From: Ipomoea triloba
Taxonomy: Eukaryota > Streptophyta > Magnoliopsida > Solanales > Convolvulaceae
Length of the DNA: 64,000 bases
Assembly (NCBI RefSeq): GCF_003576645.1
Contig: NC_044916.1
Span: forward strand, 640,568 to 704,567
Reading direction: 5' to 3'
A program made the translations under genes and the position numbers. The notes under the pieces are model-generated. The model was not told the origin of the DNA and did no database searches. It saw only the letters and a list, made by a program, of their open reading frames with translations. The first letter of the stretch is position 1. Each line of letters opens with the position of its first letter. This document shows positions 58,716 through 64,000 of this stretch, piece by piece.

Positions 58716-59361
58716 CAAATAAAGAAATTATGTAGTACCTTCCACGTTTCTAAAAAAAGAAAAGTAGTAACTTCCATGCCTAATTCCATTAATTAGTTTC
58801 AATAGCTTCCAGGTTGAAGATGCTTGTCCACAATTCTATCCGGTTATCAAAAGTCTCTTTTAATTAGGTGACTCTGCGTCTATCCTAGAATCAAATTAAA
58901 TTACCAGAGTTAGTACAAGCAGAACTGATCTAAACATTTTATAAGTCCCGAGCGAAATAAAAAATAAAATTAAAAAAAAAAAGGAACCATATATATTATC
59001 AACATTACACTCATTTTCAACATTTTATTCATTTGGCAAATTATTATGTTCATTAGTCAATGTATTGTTAACAATACACTCTTTTTCAATATTAAATTCA
59101 TTTGATAAATTATCATAATGTTCATTTAAAGAATTACATTGCCTATAAAATGTTTGAACCATTGCTATGCAAAACAAAAGTCTCTTTCGATTATGTGAAA
59201 TCTGCGCCCATCCTAGAGATGCATGCCTGTTTGAAAAACTTGATTATAGTCAGAAATCTAAGGTTTTCTATTAGAAATTACCTTCCCAATCAACTTTACA
59301 ACTATTTCCAACATACTGTGACAGGTTACTTTGTGTTCTTTTCTCTTCTTCTTGTCTGGGA

Positions 59362-59385
59362 ATGAGAAGAAGCAGAACAACATGA
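59362..59385 (+). promoter_or_regulatory. 7-codon upstream ORF overlapping the ABCB copy C start
   Basis: ATG 59362, TGA 59383-59385, main ATG 59382. Same layout as copies A and B. Confidence 0.5.
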
Positions 59386-62300
59386 GTATAGAGGCAAGCA
59401 AGAACTGGATTCCATTCTACAAGCTCTTCTCCTTTGCGGATTTTACAGATAAAATCTTGATGGGAATTGGCACAGTAGGTTCCATCGCGAGTGGCGTGTG
59501 TGAGATAATCATGGTTGTCTTGCTCGGAGAGCTGATAGATGCCTTTGGACACAATCAGGATAGAAACAATGTTGTTCCAGCAGTTTCAAAGGTAATGACT
59601 TTAAGAATGTTTTTAGACTGTCTGCAAATTGTTATGGAATGTATATTTAATATATGGAATCTCTAGACAGATGAAAACTTATTTTCTAGTTATAGGGCTT
59701 TGTATTCTCTTTTCTATATGACAGTATAAGACAGCATATTCAGAAACTCTCTCTTTACTTTCGTAACACAAATCAAGTTAAATGTGCTGCTTATCAATGT
59801 CTAACCTGTCAAATTTAGGTGTCATTGAAATTTGTCTATGCTGCTTTTGCTATGGGAGCATCCTCGTTTCTTCGTAAGTACTTTTATCCAGTGATCATAT
59901 CTCCCTCATACAGTTTTTCCCAGTACTGCATTTCAGAACCACGGGTTAATCTTTGTACACAGAGGTGGCTTGCTGGATAGTCACAGGAGAACGACAGGCT
60001 GCCCGAATAAGGAACCATTATTTGACAAGTATTCTAAGACAAGACATCGGTTTTTTTGACAAGGAAATAAGCACAGGTGAAAGTACTGCAAATATGTCCG
60101 GTGACATTGTTGTCTTGCAAGATGCTATGGGTGAAAAGGTACAATACCAAAAATTCCAAATGTTTGGGAATTCTCAGTTTAAATCATCTCTGAACTTTGC
60201 ACTGTTTGCATATATAGGTGGGGAAGTTCATTAAGCTGGTTGCAGAATTTGTAGCAGGATTTGTGGTTGCCTTAGTTAGAGGGTGGCATCTTGCACTGGT
60301 TATGTTATCCGCTCTTCCCCCAGTGGGGCTATCTCTTGTGATCACATTCATCTTCATGGCGAAAGCTGCATCTCGTGCACAAAGCGCTTATACTAGAGCT
60401 GCAAATGTAGTAGAGCAGACTGTTAGCTCAATTAAAATGGTATGGTTCTGAGGCTCTAATGATTCATGTCATCCCATGATGCCATTTGGTCTGGTTCTTA
60501 CTTCTAAGTTTACTTGAGTTGTTCTCTCCCTCTCCCAGGTTGCGTCGTTTACAGGGGAAAACAAAGCGGTGGCTAGCTACAAAGCGTCGCTTGCCAAGGC
60601 TTACAAGTCTGAGGTTTATCAACATCTTGCTCAGGGATTAGGCTCTGGGGCTTTCCTGTTTATTCTGTTCTCCAGTTTCTCTCTGTCTTTTTGGTATGGT
60701 GGGAGGTTGATCTTGGAAAAGGGTTATACGGGCGGTAAAGTTATCAATGTAACGTTAGCTGTATTGTTCGGTTCAATGTGAGTTCTTGATTTGTAATCCT
60801 TAAAGTGCCTAAACTTGCTAAAGAACACATTTTTAGATGAAAAGTTTTCAACTTTTTTATATGCTCATATCAGGGCTCTGGGACACGCATCAGACTGTAT
60901 GGCAGCATTTGCTGCAGGGCAAGCTGCAATGTTCAAGATGTTTGAGATTATAAACCGAAACCCAGAGGTGGATGCAAACGAGAACGATGGTAGAGTGTTA
61001 GATGATATTCAAGGCGAAATTGAGCTGAGAGATATCCATTTCAGTTACCCAACCAGACAAAATGACCTAATCCTCAATGGATTTTCAGTGTCAGTTCCCA
61101 TTGGCAAAGCCTTAGCTTTGGTAGGTCACAGTGGCAGTGGCAAGTCAACAGTGATAAGCCTGATAGAGAGGTTCTATGTTCCACAATCTGGCGAAATTCT
61201 CATTGATGGGGTCAATATTAAAATGTTCAAGCTGAAATGGCTCAGGCAACAAATTGGCCTGGTCAGTCAAGAGCCTGTTCTATTCACAACCACTATAAAA
61301 GAAAACATTGCCTATGGAAAAGGCTGTGCAACTATGGAAGAAATCAGAGTTGCAGCCGAGTTGGCAAATGCTTACAAGTTCATTAAAGATCTACCTCAGG
61401 TTTCATTCATTTCGCTAACTATGTTCATTAACAGATATTACCCATCAACATTTATTCAGAAGGCTGCTGGTTTTTTGTGTAGGGACTAGACACCATGGTT
61501 GGGGAAAGGGGAACTCAGCTGTCGGGTGGACAGAAGCAGCGAATTGCCATAGCTCGAGCAATCTTAAAAGAACCGCGGGTTTTGCTGCTGGACGAGGCAA
61601 CGAGTGCTCTAGATGCTGAATCTGACAGAGCTGTGCAAAAAGCACTGGAAAAAGTTATGGTGAATAGAACAACTGTCATAGTTGCCCATCGTCTAAGCAC
61701 AGTTAGAAATGCGGATATCATTGCAGTTGTTCATCAAGGACAGATTGCAGAAAAAGGTATCTGATTATCTCAACTCACATGGGCCAAACCACACTGAAAG
61801 ATAAATCCAATCAATTAGCTAGTCTAACCCGTGACCATATAAACCCATATGTTCTCTTTCATATTTTCAATGTGAGACTCATAACAATGTTTTTGGCATT
61901 CAGGCACTCATTCTCAACTTCTCAAGGATCCTGAAGGAGCCTACTCTCGGCTTCTGCACTTGCAAGAGGCGAATAAAGCAGAAGAATTGCGGGGAGGTGA
62001 GGATATGACAGCAGAATCCAATATAGAGATGGAAAAATGGAGCTCGGGTTCAATGTCAATAGATGTTGCTGACAACTATCCCACAAGACATGGGATTTCT
62101 TCCAACAAAACACCCGAAAAGGCTGCAGATGTTTCACTTTGTCGCTTTGCCTCACTCAGCAAGCCAGAACTTCCAATGCTCGCAGCAGCTGCCACTTTTG
62201 CTCTCATTTATGGAGCTATCTTCCCCGTTTTTGGCTTACTTTTGGCCAATATAATCCAAACATATTACTTGCCACCAAATAAGCTGAAGAAAGATTCAGC

Positions 62301-64000
62301 ATTCTGGGCACTAATGCTTGTGATTCTTGGAGCACTGGCATTACTGTCTATTCTGATAAAGTTATGCCTATTCGGGGTGGCGAGAGGTAAACTGATCAAT
62401 CGAATTGCATCCATGTGCTTTGAAAAGGTCGTTCATACAGAAATTGGTTGGTTCGATGAGCCACAGAACTCGAGTGGAGTAATAGTTGCAAAGCTCTCTT
62501 CTGATGCTGCTACAATCAGAACATTAATCAGTGATGCCCTTCTGCAGATGATTCAAAATCTTGTTTCTTGTATTCTTGGTTTAGTCATTGCTTTTAGAAC
62601 AAACTGGCAGCTATCACTGTTTTCCTTCATCATGTTCCCACTAATCGGGGTAAATATATACGTTGAAGCCAAGCACACGAAAGGGTTCAGTACCGACACA
62701 AAGGTCTGCTATCAGTTTCTTGATCACCTGTAACATTATTCACCTGAAAACCCCAAAAAAAAACAGTTTCTTAATTTAGTCTCAATGGTTTCAGATGTTG
62801 TACGAGGATGCCACGCAAGTTGCCAGCGATGCAGTTGGAAACATGAGAACAGTGGCATCCTTCTGTGCAGAAGAGAAGGTCATGGAGCTATACAACACAA
62901 AATGCGAGAAACCAAAGAAGAGAGGACTGAGGAGAGGGCTGATAACAGGGATCAGCTTTGGTCTAACCTGTTGTTCGATATTCTTTGTTCATGCCAGCAT
63001 TTCTTATTTTGGTGCACATCTCGTGGCACATGGCAAAGCAACATTTGAAGATTATTTTCGTGTAAGCATCATCATACCATACAATCCTATTTCTTCAGCA
63101 ACATATTGGTACTGAAAGAAAGTTCTTACACTTTCTTTTCATCTAACAGGTTTTCTATGCAATGTATTTTACAACTTCTGTACTATCTCAATCAAGCTCC
63201 TTCACCCAAGATTTCCGAAAAGCAAAAGCTGTTGCTAAGTCGATATTCGGGCTTCTAGATAGACAGTCTAAGATGGACCTCGACGAGAAGTCTGGTTTGG
63301 AACTAGACTCAGTGCAGGGAGAAATTGAGTTTCAAAATGTATGCTATGCATATCCAACTAGATCAGATGTCAAAGTTCTCTGTGGTTTCAGCTTCACAGT
63401 TCAGAACGGGATGGTATGTTTCATCAATTCTTTCTTACTATTCTGAACCAGTTTAAACGTGGCGTTTTAAAAACCTCTACTGTTACCAGACAGTTGCACT
63501 GGTGGGGAAGAGTGGGAGTGGGAAGTCGACAGTGATAATGCTAGATGGAGTTGATATTAGAAATTTGAACCTGAAGTGGCTAAGGAAGCAGATGGGGCTT
63601 GTAAGCCAAGAACCAGTTTTATTAAATGACACCATCAGAGCAAACATTACCTATGGGAAAGAAGATGATGTAACAGAAGGAGAAGTCATAGCTGCAGCAG
63701 AGCTGGCAAATGCTCACAAGTTCATCAGTGGCCTGCAACAGGTCAGGAAGCCTGCATACAAATCACAATAAAATGAGTGTTTTTTCTGTGTTCTTTAGCC
63801 TAACATGACACAAAAAGTGCAGGGATATGACACGGTGGTAGGGGAGCGAGGGGTTCAGCTGTCTGGGGGACAGAAGCAGCGAGTGGCTATTGCCCGAGCT
63901 ATTATGAAGAGCCCGAGAATACTGCTGTTGGACGAGGCGACTAGCGCGCTAGATGCTGAATCGGAGAGGATGGTTCAGGATGCACTGGATAAGATTATGG
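59382..64000 (+). CDS. ABCB: ABCB transporter copy C, 3' end outside window, 14-residue NBD2 deletion
   Basis: Exons 59382-59591, 59819-59873, 59963-60138, 60218-60439, 60539-60777, 60874-61399, 61483-61756, 61904-62703, 62795-63061, 63150-63413, 63490-63741 and 63823 to the window edge. All are open. NBD1 motifs are complete ([26 protein letters not shown]). Exon 11 is 252 nt instead of 294: right after Walker [12 protein letters not shown], the 14 residues [14 protein letters not shown] are gone and MLDGVD follows. The lost piece is the helix end and strand behind Walker A, conserved in ABC ATPases, so NBD2 folding is doubtful although the frame survives. The last exon still has LSGGQKQR and [12 protein letters not shown]. 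The final about 70 codons lie outside the window. Confidence 0.88.
59630..59768. mobile_element. solo LTR (139 bp) in intron 1 of ABCB copy C
   Basis: Starts TGTTATGG and ends CGTAACA (TGTTA/TAACA inverted), with a perfect 5-bp TSD CAAAT (59625-59629 and 59769-59773). Introns 1 of copies A and B are uninterrupted at this place (CTGCAAATC). Confidence 0.88.

Larger units (their letters stand above)
43377..59308 (+). repeat. segmental duplication unit 2 (ABCB copy B plus 3' DNA)
   Basis: 15.9 kb including the 880-base gap. It lacks the gypsy and hAT insertions of unit 1. Its own additions are a LINE RNase H piece (51443), MITEs (52897, 57286), a SINE-like segment (53560), a 78-bp tandem copy, and the segment at 58073-58985 carrying the squalene epoxidase first exon. 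Confidence 0.9.
59309..64000 (+). repeat. segmental duplication unit 3 (ABCB copy C), cut by window end
   Basis: Begins at the same CAACATACTGTG as units 1 and 2 and continues beyond the window. Its 5' side equals that of unit 2. Confidence 0.88.

Overview
The window is nuclear DNA of a flowering plant, almost certainly a eudicot. It has AT-rich intergenic DNA, multi-exon genes with GT/AG introns, PR-1, TBL and ABCB family genes, and dense plant transposons (Ty3/gypsy Tat/Retand type, hAT, CACTA, Stowaway, Helitron, LINE, SINE). The sequence does not name the species. There are no bacterial features and no CRISPR array. One assembly gap lies at 55376-56255. LAYOUT: (1) 1-5.1 kb: a Helitron 3' end, then two tandem PR-1 genes on the minus strand, with two SINEs between them that carry target-site duplications (TSDs). 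(2) 6.1-11.7 kb: a hAT-like MITE, then an intact six-exon TBL gene (polysaccharide O-acetyltransferase family) on the minus strand. Its first intron holds a 1.36 kb non-autonomous LTR element. (3) 13.3-64 kb: a tandem array of three ABCB (P-glycoprotein/MDR-type) genes, all on the plus strand with the same 12-exon structure. Copy A (13418-18146) is intact, 1238 aa. Copy B (43447-48153) has a 1-nt deletion and stop in exon 11. Copy C (59382 to the window end) has a 42-nt in-frame deletion in exon 11. The repeat units are 13348-43376, 43377-59308 and 59309 onward. Their junctions lie about 70 bp upstream of the start codon, so copies B and C have a different upstream region from copy A. Unit 1 is twice as long as unit 2 because two elements inserted after the duplication: a 10.1 kb Tat/Retand-type gypsy element with apparently identical LTRs (26039-36164) and a 5.3 kb hAT element (36555-41833). 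The empty target sites of both can be read in unit 2. Both units also carry a CACTA end, a Helitron remnant, a LINE 3' end and pieces of a dead squalene epoxidase gene (minus strand). (4) The gypsy element encodes a 1867-aa Gag-Pol with two RNase H domains. It also carries an antisense gene with two introns, its own TATA box and a coiled-coil product, and a 62-bp repeat array whose RNA would form a row of C(UUCG)G hairpins. PR-1 (secreted defence protein), TBL (Golgi wall acetylation) and ABCB (plasma-membrane export) are separate single-gene functions. Nothing shows that they form one pathway.
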